From assembly GCF_041296385.1 (NCBI RefSeq), contig NC_091015.1:59896345-59960344 (forward strand): a DNA stretch of 64,000 nt, read 5' to 3'. A program made the translations under genes and the position numbers. Under the pieces are notes generated by a model. That model was not told the origin of the DNA. It saw only the letters and a list, made by a program, of their open reading frames with translations, and did no database searches. The DNA comes from Aphelocoma coerulescens (Eukaryota > Chordata > Aves > Passeriformes > Corvidae). Below are positions 41,701 through 53,454 of this stretch, piece by piece. The number at the start of each line of letters is the position of its first letter. The stretch's first letter is position 1.

Positions 41701-44700
41701 GTTAAAATGAGTTGTTTCCATTTCTCCAGATGATTATTTTGAAGACAGAGCATGCATATGTAAAAAAAAAAAAGCCATGTAAGCTTGCTTCTTTCTATCA
41801 AATGTAGATTAACACTACAAGTATGAAGGATACATCCCTGCTCCCTAAAAGGTTTTCTTTCTCATCTAGGAATTTTTACTAAAACACTGAGTTCTATTTC
41901 TGCAGCTTGTGAAATTTGCCACAAAATCAAATTATTTTTTAATGATTAACTCAAAGCTAGGAACAACTGAGTTTTTATTCAATGTTTTTGCCAGACTGAT
42001 TTGCCAGAAAAGTGAGCATCTTATTTTCAGCTTCAGGAAAGCAAAGCTTTGCTTCATAAAGCAGTGCCCTGAGACATCCTCCAAGGACCTGAATGCTTAG
42101 ACTCAAGGGGTACTCATACTGCATTTTGTGCCATATCGGGGACAAAAAAAAACAAGATAGCTGTGGCAGCCTAACTTCAGTAGTTTGAAGTTTCACATAT
42201 TAACTGCCTCATCCAGAATTTTACAGATGTCTATAGTAAGGTCCATATTCCTGTCAAGTTGCTTCCAGAGGCAAAATGAGCTCATTTCCATTTACTTCAG
42301 CTAACACTACAGTCAATAAGCACAGTGTAGCTGATTCTGTGCCACAGCAGCTCTGTGCCAATCTCCTATCCCTTCCTCAAGGCTTTGGGATTCCAAGGGC
42401 AACTGCATCAGAATCCAGCTGAAAACTGAATTCCAGACCTGAATGCAGCCAAAGACTTTCCAAATGCATAACAAGAAATCGTGTCAGTATCTGAAGATCT
42501 ATAAAATAACTACGTCTAATTTCATGAAGACATGGTATTTCTACAGAGTTTTAACAATGGAATTTCAGCCTCAACTAGGCACCATTTTGTTTTAAGCAAT
42601 AACTATTGATGTGAGCAGATGTTAGTTTGACAAAGGTTATACAACTCTTTACCATATTCCCAAGCTTCTCTCTTGACAACAGTTTTGCTTGCCTTCAGTA
42701 TTCTTGCCTACATCTTCTCCCCAGAGAAGTTAAGAAGAGTTCTGCCTCCCTGGGAATCCTGAGTTCCTCCAAGATCTCCACTAACAATTTTTTTTTAATT
42801 TGCCTTTTCTTGCTCCCTTAACAATAAAATTCAGATTTCTTTAGAGGTGGATAAGAAAAATGCAGAGACTGGGGCATTTAATGATCATACTTGTCATATA
42901 TAAAACAAATATTTCATTCAACAGAGGAGGAAAGAACTTCCACAGGATAAAAAAGAGACCAAGCTCTCCATGTCTACAATGACCACATGAGAAAATAGTG
43001 AGTTGACAGATTGTATTTCAGTTGCTCATTCATTTTCTTTGTTTTCAGAAAGGTCCCAAAAAGCTAGCACATTAGTTCTATATGTATCCCATAAAGACCC
43101 AAAAAAATCTGGAATTCTTATTTATGCACATAAAAGTTCACCTAATATTGATCTTGGTGCTTGAACTAGACGAGTGAAGTAATTAAATATCTATCCCATG
43201 GGATTTCTGCAAGACTAACAGTTTAGACAGATTCATACAGAAAACATATTTAACTATTTCCTATGCTGGCTCCCCCAAAAGGTTTATTTTTATTTAACAG
43301 TTGTATTCTCTCAAGAATTTATCTCTATGAAATATAATTCCTATTTTCTATGTTATAGCCTGTGGTCAATCCTCCTGTGGCCCCAGAAGGAAGGACTACA
43401 TGACCTAACAGGTCTTCTTGATTGACAGCATACTTGAGGGTCTGTATAGACCATTTTCCTGCACTGTTTCTGAGTAAAAATGCCTGAAGTCTTTTCTACA
43501 ACAAAACTCACAAATGTTTCACTTATTTTTTAAATGAAAGCCACCCAAAAGTTTCAGCAGAAAATTTGCCCAAACCCACTTAGCAGTATTATTTTTAAAA
43601 TGTTTTACAATTTGGAAGATGAGCTTTCACCTTTTCAGTATAAGCAGATGTTTAGGATAGTGCCCAGGGCTACAGGAGCACAAGATAAGTCTGTATTTCA
43701 CGTGGGATCAGGCAGAGCTGGTCATCTCATGCTATTTATTCCTAAAATCATATCTTTTTCATCCCAGGCCCTAATCACCAAGCTGTAGATTCTGTTGTTC
43801 ATTAAACACAACAGAGTTTTGAAACATTTCTGGCACAAGAGAAGAAAGCACCACCAAAAAGCTCAGTAAGCTACACACTGATTGTTTGCAAAAGCTATAA
43901 TTAAACTTTGAAAAGCAAAATCTATCATTTCTCCAAACACAGAGAACATACTGTTCAGATTTTGACCAAGGGCTGTTACAAATTTCTATTTTGTTTTAAA
44001 CTTGGTCAAAAATGCACCCTTCCAATGACTCATTGCAGTCTGAAGATGGAAAATAAACAGCCCACTGGAAATCTATCTAAATTAAAATTTCCATCAACAG
44101 CAAATGTTCTTGCATCAAAATGCTGAAGAAACATTTAAATTCAGTGCTTTAACTTACAAAGCTGCAATCTTCTGTATTCCTTATATATTTTGGTTGTATT
44201 GTTATTGCTGTTGTTTTAAAATATGCCTTCTTTGAGCAAGTCTCAACAGGGAAGAAAAACTGAAGGAAATTTCAAATAGCATGTTAAATAGGGAAAGCAG
44301 ATACTCTTCTATTCCCTCAAGGAACAATGTCAACACCACCAATAATAAAATTAAAAGTAAATTCCAAACATCCATGTCCCTTGCTTCCTTTCTTAGTTCC
44401 TGTTGTTATAATCCTTTTTTTTTCCTTCAATATTCCTCTAAGTAGAAGAAAGGTTTTTGCAAGCAGAGGAAGGAAAAATAACCCATACAAAAGCCATATA
44501 AAGTCAGTGGGGGTGAGCAGATGCAGAGAACAGTCCTGCTTATCACGCTGCAGAATCAGGACATATTCCTTCCTCTCTTATATTCTAATTGTCAGAAATA
44601 TTTTATCAGATGGATCTGTTCTATTTGTGATCTGGAGACAGAGAGCATAACTGTTCTGCCTATTTATGTACTCTGCCATCTGACCATCTGAAGAATAGGA

Positions 44701-47700
44701 TTCTAAATTTCTTCCATTACCTTACATGTAGGTGCCATGATTAGAACACGTCTTCAGGCACCATATGACTGTATCTCTCAATTTTGTGGTTTTTTAATCA
44801 CACATTTAAATAAATAGATGGAAATATATACAGCATATATTCACCTTAGTTCAATAATTATTTAGAAAGTGTCTAGATAAGTCCTGGTGAAAGCTAAAGT
44901 TTTTGTAAGCATTTACCAACGTATGGTTCCACATTATACCTGAACTAACTCAAGTACGGCATTTCATTCTGCTTGCACTTCTTTCAAACATACATAACAC
45001 AGAAGTACTTACAATTTAGATATCTAAAGAAATTTTGCTTGATCTGTTAACATTCACCTGGTCAGAAACTCAGCAACCTGTACAACACAAAAATGATGAT
45101 CCAAACCCAGATTTTTACTTCCTTAATTCTTTTTCCTTTAAGCAAATGAGTCAGAATTGCAGACCCTACTTTCTCCTTTAAGAACCATGCTTTTTTTCCT
45201 TATCATTTGTAGGTACTGTAAGAACTTCTTAACTTTTATTTGGAATTACACACAGGTGACTTGAAAGGTCTTCTCTGAAAACTTCGCACATACACTCAAC
45301 TGTAGGCATGCAAATCTGTTATACTGGGGTCCTTAGAGCTCCTATAAAGACCAGAAGATACTTTTGCACTTGAACAGAAAATAAAATTATACAAACAAAA
45401 TGTCTTTACATCCAATTACTTCAGCTGCTTTTCCTACAAAGTTGTACAGGTACTTCAAAAGAGGAAATCATGTGAAGAATACAGTTGGAGTAAGAGCTAA
45501 ATATAAAAATGGAAAAATATTTTTAAAGAAAACTTGTTAAAAATAGCAGAATCAGGAATTACATGGGTAATATTACAAAGTTCAAACACATGCAACCAAA
45601 AATTACATTCTGCAGTAGGAGAGTTATGTCAATGTTGGCTGTGTGCACAAACTTTTCTATTAATTATGGAAACACAGAGATAACAAAAACCAGGGAGGGA
45701 GAAAGGAGTCTTACATTACCTTCTCAACACTAAAACAGAAAATGAAAAAGAGATCGTCCTTTTAGATTAATGTCTTAAAATGCTTTAACAGATTTGTGTC
45801 AAATTTGGTATTAACCAAGTTTTTATACTGTTTTAACTTTAGTGTAAGACAATTGTCCTTGAGTTGCTCCAACATAACAATAAATAAAAAGTTAGGTAAA
45901 TGTACCAACATACATTATATTTACTGCTTCTCCTCCTCTTCTCTGATTTTTTTGTGTAGTAAATTCTACATACATGCACCACATACCACACCCACCACTA
46001 AGATAAAACCAAAAGGCTACAGCAGGTCTCTTCAGAGGCTGTTAACAGTCCTTTGAGCTGTAACATGCCTATGGTAGTTTTGGACTCAGACTCAGTATCA
46101 GTCTCTGATGTAAACCTAGACAGGCTAGGTAGACTGCAGCAGACTGTGGTAGGCTTTGGAGGATTCTTGGGAATTTATTGAGCATTCATTTACAGCCATT
46201 TTATCCCGCTGCACTCACATGCGCAATCTGATTACAGATTGTAACGAAGGAAAAATTTCTTTTTAATGTTTAACAGATGTTTTGTGGTTTTATCATCATT
46301 AGTATCCCCAGGCTAACTTAAATTATGAAGATTTCTCCTGTAGTCCTAGACTGAAACATACTTAATGCTCTTTATTTAGCAATACTTTATTTAGCAACAG
46401 GTTAGATCTTGAACTTGGGATTTCTGTGCTGAGTAATCTTTACACCCACAAACAGCAAAGATGTTTTTTCTCATTGAAGAGTTCTGTTTCCATCTAGAAG
46501 TGCTCAAATGGTCTTGTTTAATACATATACCACATTGCCACTTCTAGTGAAGCTATTTTCTCCTTCTATTAAACATTTATAAGAATAGCAGCCTATTGAA
46601 TTTTTGTTTCCTTTTTGTAGGAACAAATGCACAAAGAGAAATAATTCACACTTGCTAGCCAGTGGCACTGCATGGCAAATCTCCCTCCATTTTCTCACAG
46701 CCACTGTGATATCTTATTAGATTATAACTATTATTAACTTTATAACTATTTACAAATTGCATTGTTAAACTACCCAGGTACCTGTTCTATCCACTTTCCA
46801 AATCAAATATATAACTATTATAATCTATTATTAGAACATAATATTTGACAAATAATTTCCACAGAATATCTTATAAAAAATTAATGAAAAACTTCAGTCT
46901 GAAAAGTTCAACCCAGATATAAGGTCCAAAGCTATGAGAAAATGAAGGGTAAGTAAAAAAGTGTTGCTTTACTCTATCTTTAGTGACAAAACCAGCTACT
47001 TTCCAAAATTGATTTTATCTATGAAAGACAAAACTGGAACAAGATAACTTATTGCACATGGCACTGCTCTCAAAGACTATCAGAGGTAGCAGAACACAAG
47101 GGCACCTTAAAGTGAAAATGTTTAACCAGGTAATCAACAAATTGCACCAATGGAATCCCTTTAACCTGCAGCTACTTTAGCTGCTTTTCCTACAGAATTC
47201 TTTTGACACTTTGAAAAGGAACTGAAGTAAATAATCAATTGTGAATGAGCACTAAAACTAAGAAAAGAGAAATAAATTTAAAACACAAAAAGTTTAAAAA
47301 ATAGCATCAGGAGTTACAGGATTTTCCTACCACCAATACTAAAAAACCCAGTAGTGTTCCTAATAAGTTGTCAGGTTTATCACAAGATCAGTTAATGCAA
47401 ATTTCACAGACAGGAAATCCAAGTTTAAAAAAAAAAATCCTGTATAACAGTCAGTTCTTCTGTATTTTCACTGGTGAATGAGAAGCATCAGGAAAAATAC
47501 AAGACCATCAACTCATTAAGAGTGAAAAAAATAAGAACACAAACTTAAGTCTATACAAGAATCCAGGACATTATGAGGAAGGCCTCATTCCATACAGAAA
47601 TACAAAAAAACCCCAATAACCAACCTAAGAGCAAATCTCAGTTTTATTTTTTCACTTAGTATATGTTATTTTGGAGTGGGTTTTTATTTTGGATTTGAGA

Positions 47701-50700
47701 GGAGTTTTCTTGCTATTGGCCTGTGCTAAGAGTTTCTGCAGTTCCTAGATCCAGTAGGAACAATATTTCAGCCTTCTCCATTGCAGACTAGATTTGCATA
47801 AGAATAGAAAAACTGTTTTCTAACCTGTGTGAAAAAGGACTGGAAAATTTGAAAAGCAAACAGACAAAGTGGTTTGGACATTTCAATGAATCTGCAGCTC
47901 CATATGGAAAATTATAATTACCGTAAAGCCTGGCAAATTGTGTTTCCAGAACAAGGGATGCTACAAAGTTGCACCTGTCAAAATTTATTATATTTGTCAC
48001 ACTCAGAAGAAAACAGGCACTACTTCGATAAGCAGTTTGTCAAAGTTTATCTATGAAAAGATAGAAGAATTTATTCAATAATTCATGTCTGTAGTTTTCG
48101 AGGTAAATAAGGTATCTTCAATGAAATTCCAATATTTGGAAATACCAGGGGGGCTGAATTTTTCTTCTATCTCTACTTTAGTAGTTCACATTGGTGAAAA
48201 AATGTGGGTTATCTCTTAAACTATCCCCTAAATGCAGGCAAATACACTTGACTTACAAAATTAATTCTAAGCATAGCTTACATCAGAGGCAGAGAGCAAA
48301 TCTATGACGCTATTAAATTACAACTATCGTAATTAGGTTTTTGGTTTGTTTATTTGTTTGTTTTTTTAACCAGTTGAGCCCTAACTCCAAAAATCTATAA
48401 TGGAATCAGTTTTCATTGCATTTTGGAATGTTTGGGTAAAGATTAGCCCTTGTGTCATAAATACCATATTGTTACTTGTTAATACTATTAGAGGATGAGA
48501 TTTTCAATAGAGGTGGGCTATGATCATGCAAACAGTTGAGCTGCAAATGTATATGTAGCTGTACTGACTTCAGGGGAACTTTTACTAAGAACACGTATGT
48601 GTGCAAAATATTTAACATCTGTGAGAAACCCATGTGTTTTGTGAACATGACCTGAGGAACACCATCACAACAATACCCGTGCTTTCTTCTCACTGTATCT
48701 TCTCGCAGGTGACAAGAGACAGCAGCATGGGAGCTCTGATTGTTCTAGGAGCAGCAGCAGGATAACCAATTATTTTCTGCTAGCTACACTTAAAAATGCT
48801 ATAGTACCAGCAGAATTTCAATGGCATTTACTTGAAGGAGAGCACTAGTCCCAGAAGTGGCATGAAACTAAAAAGAAAAGGGGGAAAGCTCAACGTCTTC
48901 ACAGCTAATGTTTTCAGGTGTGTGCAGTCTCATGAGTACCTTACCATTTTCTCATGCATTTTTCATACTACCCTATACTTGTTCCACATTCTCAAAGTGT
49001 TCTGCATAATCAGAAAAAAAAAAAAAATCATTTACGTTTTTCAGGTATGTCTAAACTTAAATGGACTTATTTGAATTACACTTTTTCTTTCTTCCCACTC
49101 TCCTCCTCTGCCTTTACCACTTTTTCTTTTCATTCTTTCCAAAATAATTTTTAAAAGTAGCTACAACAGAGAATTTTACCTATGCCCCATTTCTAGGCTT
49201 AGCTGTAAATACAGCAAATCACTAGAAAAAGAGGCAAAGAACTGGATTTTTAAATTGCCTTAATAGATTTTGAATCCGTTAATGTGAACTTTTACTTCAA
49301 CCATTTATACAAAGTGTTCAGAATATTATTTGTAATATTACCACACTTTCTATGGAAAATGTGTTCTGCAAATATACCCAACAGTGCTTTTTAGAAGACA
49401 ACTCTACTGCATATTAAAACACACGAATGCAAGAAACAAGAGGCTGTAGGAGTAGAGTACAATCTCATTATTTGTGAAGTCCCATGTGATATGGCCACTC
49501 TTCTCAGAGTCTGCTGAACCCACTACTGAATTTTCCCAGCTCACCAAGGTGCATCCTGCTCTGAAACACGAGTAGAACACACTTAATTCACAATGCAAGT
49601 CACTTCTTAATGCTCCTTATGATTGTTTTTCCTCCCTGTTTAAATTGTAGAGAAAGGCATTTTGTCTTATTTTTCCCTATGACTCCTCCATACTTCCATT
49701 TCGTGTATATGAAATATTTATGTGGCGATGTCATGTATGATTTGAGTCAGTGTCTGCTGAACTGTTATATGGCTCACTGACGTTATCAAACTGAGCAGAT
49801 TTTCTGTTATCCTGAAACACACAGACACAGGAGACACCATATGCGTTTGTAAGTGCCAAATCTGGCTGTAGGGGCCATGTGAGGGCAACAAGACATTCAC
49901 AGACACTGTAAAATAAAATTATTTTACGAGGGTTATTTTAAAATGTTACACTGGATAATAAAAAGAAGCAGAAGGAAAAATATATTTTATCAGTCTGAAT
50001 GTAAGCTGTGGAAGAGCTGCTACTGTATTAATTTTTCCTTAGGGAATTTATAATCCACTTCAGTATTTCTGTAGTTGAATTTTTCAAAAAGAACAAGTCA
50101 CATAGAACAAAGATTTTTTTCTCTGAAAAAATTACCCTGTTTTGGAAGTTATATTGAATTGAGAATTTGCTTTTTCTAATGTTGTTCTGTTGTTACATGA
50201 CTGTGAGTGGTTGCAAAACTTTTGTGCTGTGGTAAGTTGCTATTCTCAAGATGTCCTAATGCTTCTGGTAGTTTATAGGATTTTCAATAGTGCCTGGTGT
50301 TTTTGCCTCCCCAGGTTGCAATTCCTGAGGTGACAGAATTTGTCTTTCATGGCATACTAAGAACTTTCTGAAAATATGCTTCTTTGAGCTGTCTCAAGAT
50401 ACAAAGAATTAATCATCTCAAATCACCTACCACTTAAAAAATTCTTATCTATTACATATTGTTGATTTTAATATGTAATCAAAGAAAATCCTTTTAAAGT
50501 ACTAGATTTTAAATTCAAGGAGGTCCTTTGAAAACATGTGGCATGAGTGAAACAGTGTTTGTCTCTTTCAGGAAATAGCTAGTGTCCGTTAAGGATATCA
50601 ATTTTCTTACTCTTTTCTCAAACATAATGTCATTCCACAAGCTTGCAGCTCCCACTGGAGTTGACATACATCTGACTTTAGCCTGAGGGTAGAGATGCAT

Positions 50701-51640
50701 TTTACATGTTGACGGCAGCCACACGGATACAAACAGAAATGAAAACACTCCTGAATCTTAGGATACACAGTTTGACATTAATAACAGCAGTCACTGTGTA
50801 TCTCAAAGTCTTCCCTCAAAAACATGTCACACCCTTTTTAGGTACCAACACGAAAGACAAGAGCAGCAGTTCATCCATCACCGTTCGTGATTCATGTTGG
50901 TAAATATGAAATTTGAGGGAAAATAAAAGCACAAAGCTCTGTTTTACTTTTCTCCAACTTAGGTTGGATTTTATTGTGTTCTTGTTCCCAGCATCCCTCG
51001 AATCCCCACACTCCTCTCATTACTCTTTTTTCTCAACAGTATTTTGCAGAGAAACTGTGGGACATGGAAGTCTGTACATAATCCACCATTTCTGTGTTGA
51101 GCATTTTTATCTGTAGGACACTAAGGAGCCTTAAGCATCTGAGTTCACCTTGGGGTGGCAGGAAAGAAAATTTCCTCATGAGGAAGCTGCAATGCTGGGG
51201 GCCCACCTGCTTCCAAGCTCTTCAGCTCCCCTTCTTCCTTCATGCCACTGCAACCTCACATGCCCTTACACCCTAGCCAGGTCCATCTTTTTACAAAACA
51301 ATTTTAGCAGGAAAATCTTCCCAATCAGAATGATTTTTATGTATCTCAAGTTTTTTATCTATTGTCTTGCCCTGACTCAGCAGTCACTGGCACATCATGC
51401 TTCAGTGCAGTCTGTGAGTTAGAAGATAAAAATGCCATAAAACAAAGACATTACTACACTTGAAAGCTTCCTGATTTGTATGTCTGGCAAGGTCACTTCT
51501 GCTTTAAAAGCCTGACCTTGCATCCTTGAAGGCAGTGCTGTTCCTCTGTTCTTGACTTCTCTAGCAGCAATCAAGATTAAGCTTTCATGAAGGTTGGTGT
51601 GTGCCAGTGTCACACAGCTTAATAAACTTATTTAACTAAA
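38730..51640. other. AT-rich noncoding sequence, about 12.9 kb
   Basis: I find no gene, no CR1 copy of good quality and no LTR. Small features are an exact 15-bp tandem duplication at 40836-40865, an ATT tract at 40731-40747 and a run of 14 A at 49014-49027. Open frames of 60-107 codons show no domains and often overlap one another on opposite strands. Confidence 0.5.
40836..40865. repeat. Exact 15-bp tandem duplication
   Basis: The unit gttgttcttacatag occurs twice back to back with no mismatch, so it is a recent small duplication. Confidence 0.95.
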
Positions 51641-51788
51641 TAACTTTAGTTATTTAATATATATATTAATATGTATATTAAATATATATATTTATATATT
51701 TAATTTATTATATATAAATATATATAATAAATTATAATTTATTATATATAAATATATATATAATATAACTAATAATTAACTAAAGTTA
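51641..51788. repeat. AT-rich imperfect palindrome
   Basis: About 148 bp of nearly pure A/T are bounded by a perfect 12-bp inverted repeat: taactttagtta at 51641-51652 and taactaaagtta at 51777-51788. Inside are TATATA runs and two copies of 'ttattatatataaatatata' (about 51707-51726 and 51739-51758). It could extrude a cruciform or hairpin. It ends about 960 bp before the LTR element. Confidence 0.85.
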
Positions 51789-52744
51789 ATTTGATGTTCA
51801 ATAGATTTCTAGGGTCACACTGCATCTCTAAGTAAAGTTGTGGTGTTTTACACTAACATGTTTATTGGACATACCTTCACTTAAATACTTTTTTATTAAA
51901 TTATTGTTAATTTTTAAGAGTATGGCTTCTATCTTTTTTAATTCCCTTACAGAAAGCAAAGAAGTCAAATCAATGTACAAGGCATAAGATCTGAAACATT
52001 CATGGGGATATACAAGTGCTGTAAGGACTAATTTTTAATACTTTTAAAGAAAGTTCCTCTGTTTTCATAGTTCAAGAGAGAGTGGAGAAACATAAAATTT
52101 TCAAAGGCAATATTTTTAAAAAGATACTTTTAAGTGCACATAAGGAACTCTTCTGAAGTAAAAATACCATATGTCAGCATAGGCTTGTATTAACATCACT
52201 GAGCTAAAACAAAAATCAAAAAAAATCCAAAATCCATTTTCTCACTCTCTTCATTAACAGCAATATTACTTTATGAAAAAGCCTTCATGGAATTCAACTG
52301 AAACTTGTTCAGCACAAAGGTTTTGATCCAGTACAGCAGAACAAAACACCTTCATAACTACTCAGCGAGTAGTCCACTAAAGCTGGGAGAAATCTATATC
52401 CAGTTGAATTTTTACTAGATTTTAAACCCAAACCATGCAGAAAAATGGCAGAATTGAGTATTTGCTGTCATCAGCATGAACAAACATTGAAACATCATCT
52501 CAGCACTTGCCAGCATAAAATGTGCTGGGATATCAAAAGGGGGAAAGCTACTAGCGAGGTGAAGACATGCTCTATTTGCAGTTTTGTTGGTGATAAAATA
52601 TAGGCTCACTTGTACAACTACAAGTCCAGCAGATTCCCTTCTTTCTGGCATATTTTGTTGGGTTTTGTTTCAGTTACAAGTTTTCTTACATTCTGTACAA
52701 TGTGATTTCAATGAACAAATGCACCTACTTCAAAATATTTTGAG
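51789..52744. other. AT-rich flank of the LTR element
   Basis: No gene or repeat recognised. An apparent 142-codon frame (52584-53012) starts here, but most of it reads through the 5' LTR and it is a chance frame. Confidence 0.55.
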
Positions 52745-52750
52745 AGAAAT
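52745..52750. repeat. Target-site duplication, left copy (agaaat)
   Basis: The six bases agaaat lie directly before the 5' LTR and are repeated exactly after the 3' LTR at 54617-54622. Six-base duplications are typical of class II (beta-/alpharetrovirus-like, ERVK) integrases. Confidence 0.95.
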
Positions 52751-53039
52751 TGTTGGGGTCTCCTCCCCCCGCCCTGTAGCCCTGGGAGCCCTGAGGGCAC
52801 AGACACACGGGGTTTCCCTGCCCCTGCTCAGCCTCGTTCCCCATGGGTTGGTTTGTGTTCCCCTGCGCGGGCAAAGCAGCTCGGGTCCTGACTGTAGGAG
52901 TCTCTCGGCAGAGCCCGGCCATGCGGCTGGAGAAATAAACATCTCTGAAACATCTAGCAAGAATCCGTCCGTATATATATGTTTCTTTTCCACGGGACTC
53001 CTGGTTGGATAAAGGTGTTGCAGTATCCCCACTGTAACA
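52751..53039 (+). repeat. 5' LTR (289 bp)
   Basis: It begins TGTTGGGGTCTC and ends ACTGTAACA. It matches the LTR at 54326-54616 apart from T/A, A/G, T/G, G/T, A/T and T/C differences and lacks a 2-bp CG found in the other copy. It has an AATAAA at 52934-52939 and a TATATATAT at 52972-52980. The first half is G+C-rich with several CpGs. It should carry promoter activity for the internal gene, but U3, R and U5 borders cannot be fixed from sequence alone. Confidence 0.95.
52934..52939 (+). promoter_or_regulatory. AATAAA in 5' LTR
   Basis: A canonical polyadenylation hexamer that might instead serve as an A/T-rich core promoter box in this copy. The TATATATAT at 52972-52980 lies downstream of it, which leaves the order of promoter and polyadenylation signals ambiguous. 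Confidence 0.5.
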
Positions 53040-53042
53040 TAA

Positions 53043-53060
53043 TGGTAGAGAATTGAGGAC
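53043..53060 (+). promoter_or_regulatory. Candidate primer-binding site
   Basis: It begins TGG, as retroviral primer-binding sites do (complement of the tRNA CCA end), and its position 3 bases after the LTR is right. Only the first six bases (TGGTAG) agree with the initiator-Met tRNA end as I remember it. The rest does not match any common tRNA I recall, so the primer is unassigned and the site may have decayed. Confidence 0.45.
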
Positions 53061-53091
53061 AGAACGATCCCCGATCCCTAAGCGACTTTGT

Positions 53092-53097
53092 GTGAGT
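53092..53097 (+). promoter_or_regulatory. Candidate splice donor GTGAGT in leader
   Basis: A donor-type hexamer followed by AAA, in the leader position where retroviruses keep their major donor. The upstream bases (TTTGT) are a poor match to the exon side, and I see no good acceptor before the start codon. It may be a remnant of the parental provirus. Confidence 0.35.
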
Positions 53098-53157
53098 AAA
53101 CCCTGGAAACTTTGGATTCCTCTTCTTGGTTTTGTTTTGCTATTCCATATCTAAACT

Positions 53158-53454
53158 ATGGAGGAACCGTGGGAAGACTCTTGGCTTTCAGAGCCGCATA
53201 TGGACATTTATCTTAAACTTAAAATGATTCTTGAACAACGATTTGTAAATTTTAGCTTGATTCAAGATCAGAAAGAACTGAAACACTTCCTGTCATGGTT
53301 GTTTAAGGACTTTTTCTATGTTTCTTGGGATCTAATTCTTACCAAGAGCTTTTGGAAGACCGTTTGGACCCAGTTAATATTTGAGTCAAAATATATGCCG
53401 ATGGAAGAATATTTTCGTGAATATTATTTAATAACCGAGACTGTTGAGCAATGT
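53158..53454 (+). other. Gag-matrix-like N-terminal segment (residues 1-99)
   Basis: It encodes a compact, helix-prone stretch with a pattern of paired aromatic residues around 'LKHFLSWLFKDFFYVSW' followed by 'SFWKTVW'. This recalls the helices of class II retroviral matrix domains. The likeness is by eye only. Alternatives are an unrelated host-derived N-terminus or another part of Gag. Confidence 0.4.

Larger units (their letters stand above)
53040..53157 (+). other. 5' leader of the LTR element
   Basis: 118 bases between the 5' LTR and the start codon. Three bases after the LTR lies a TGG-initial segment that sits where a primer-binding site should be. A GTGAGT splice-donor-like site follows at 53092-53097. 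The leader ends in a T-rich stretch before the ATG. Packaging signals would be expected here but cannot be recognised from sequence. Confidence 0.75.

Noticed and set aside
43360..43440. Text resembling a CR1 3' end ('ggactacatgacctaacagg')
   Set aside because: Only about 20 bases agree loosely, and the flanking CR1 blocks are absent.
52584..53012. 142-codon plus-strand frame ending in the 5' LTR
   Set aside because: It crosses the insertion border at 52751, so it cannot predate the element, and most of it is LTR text.
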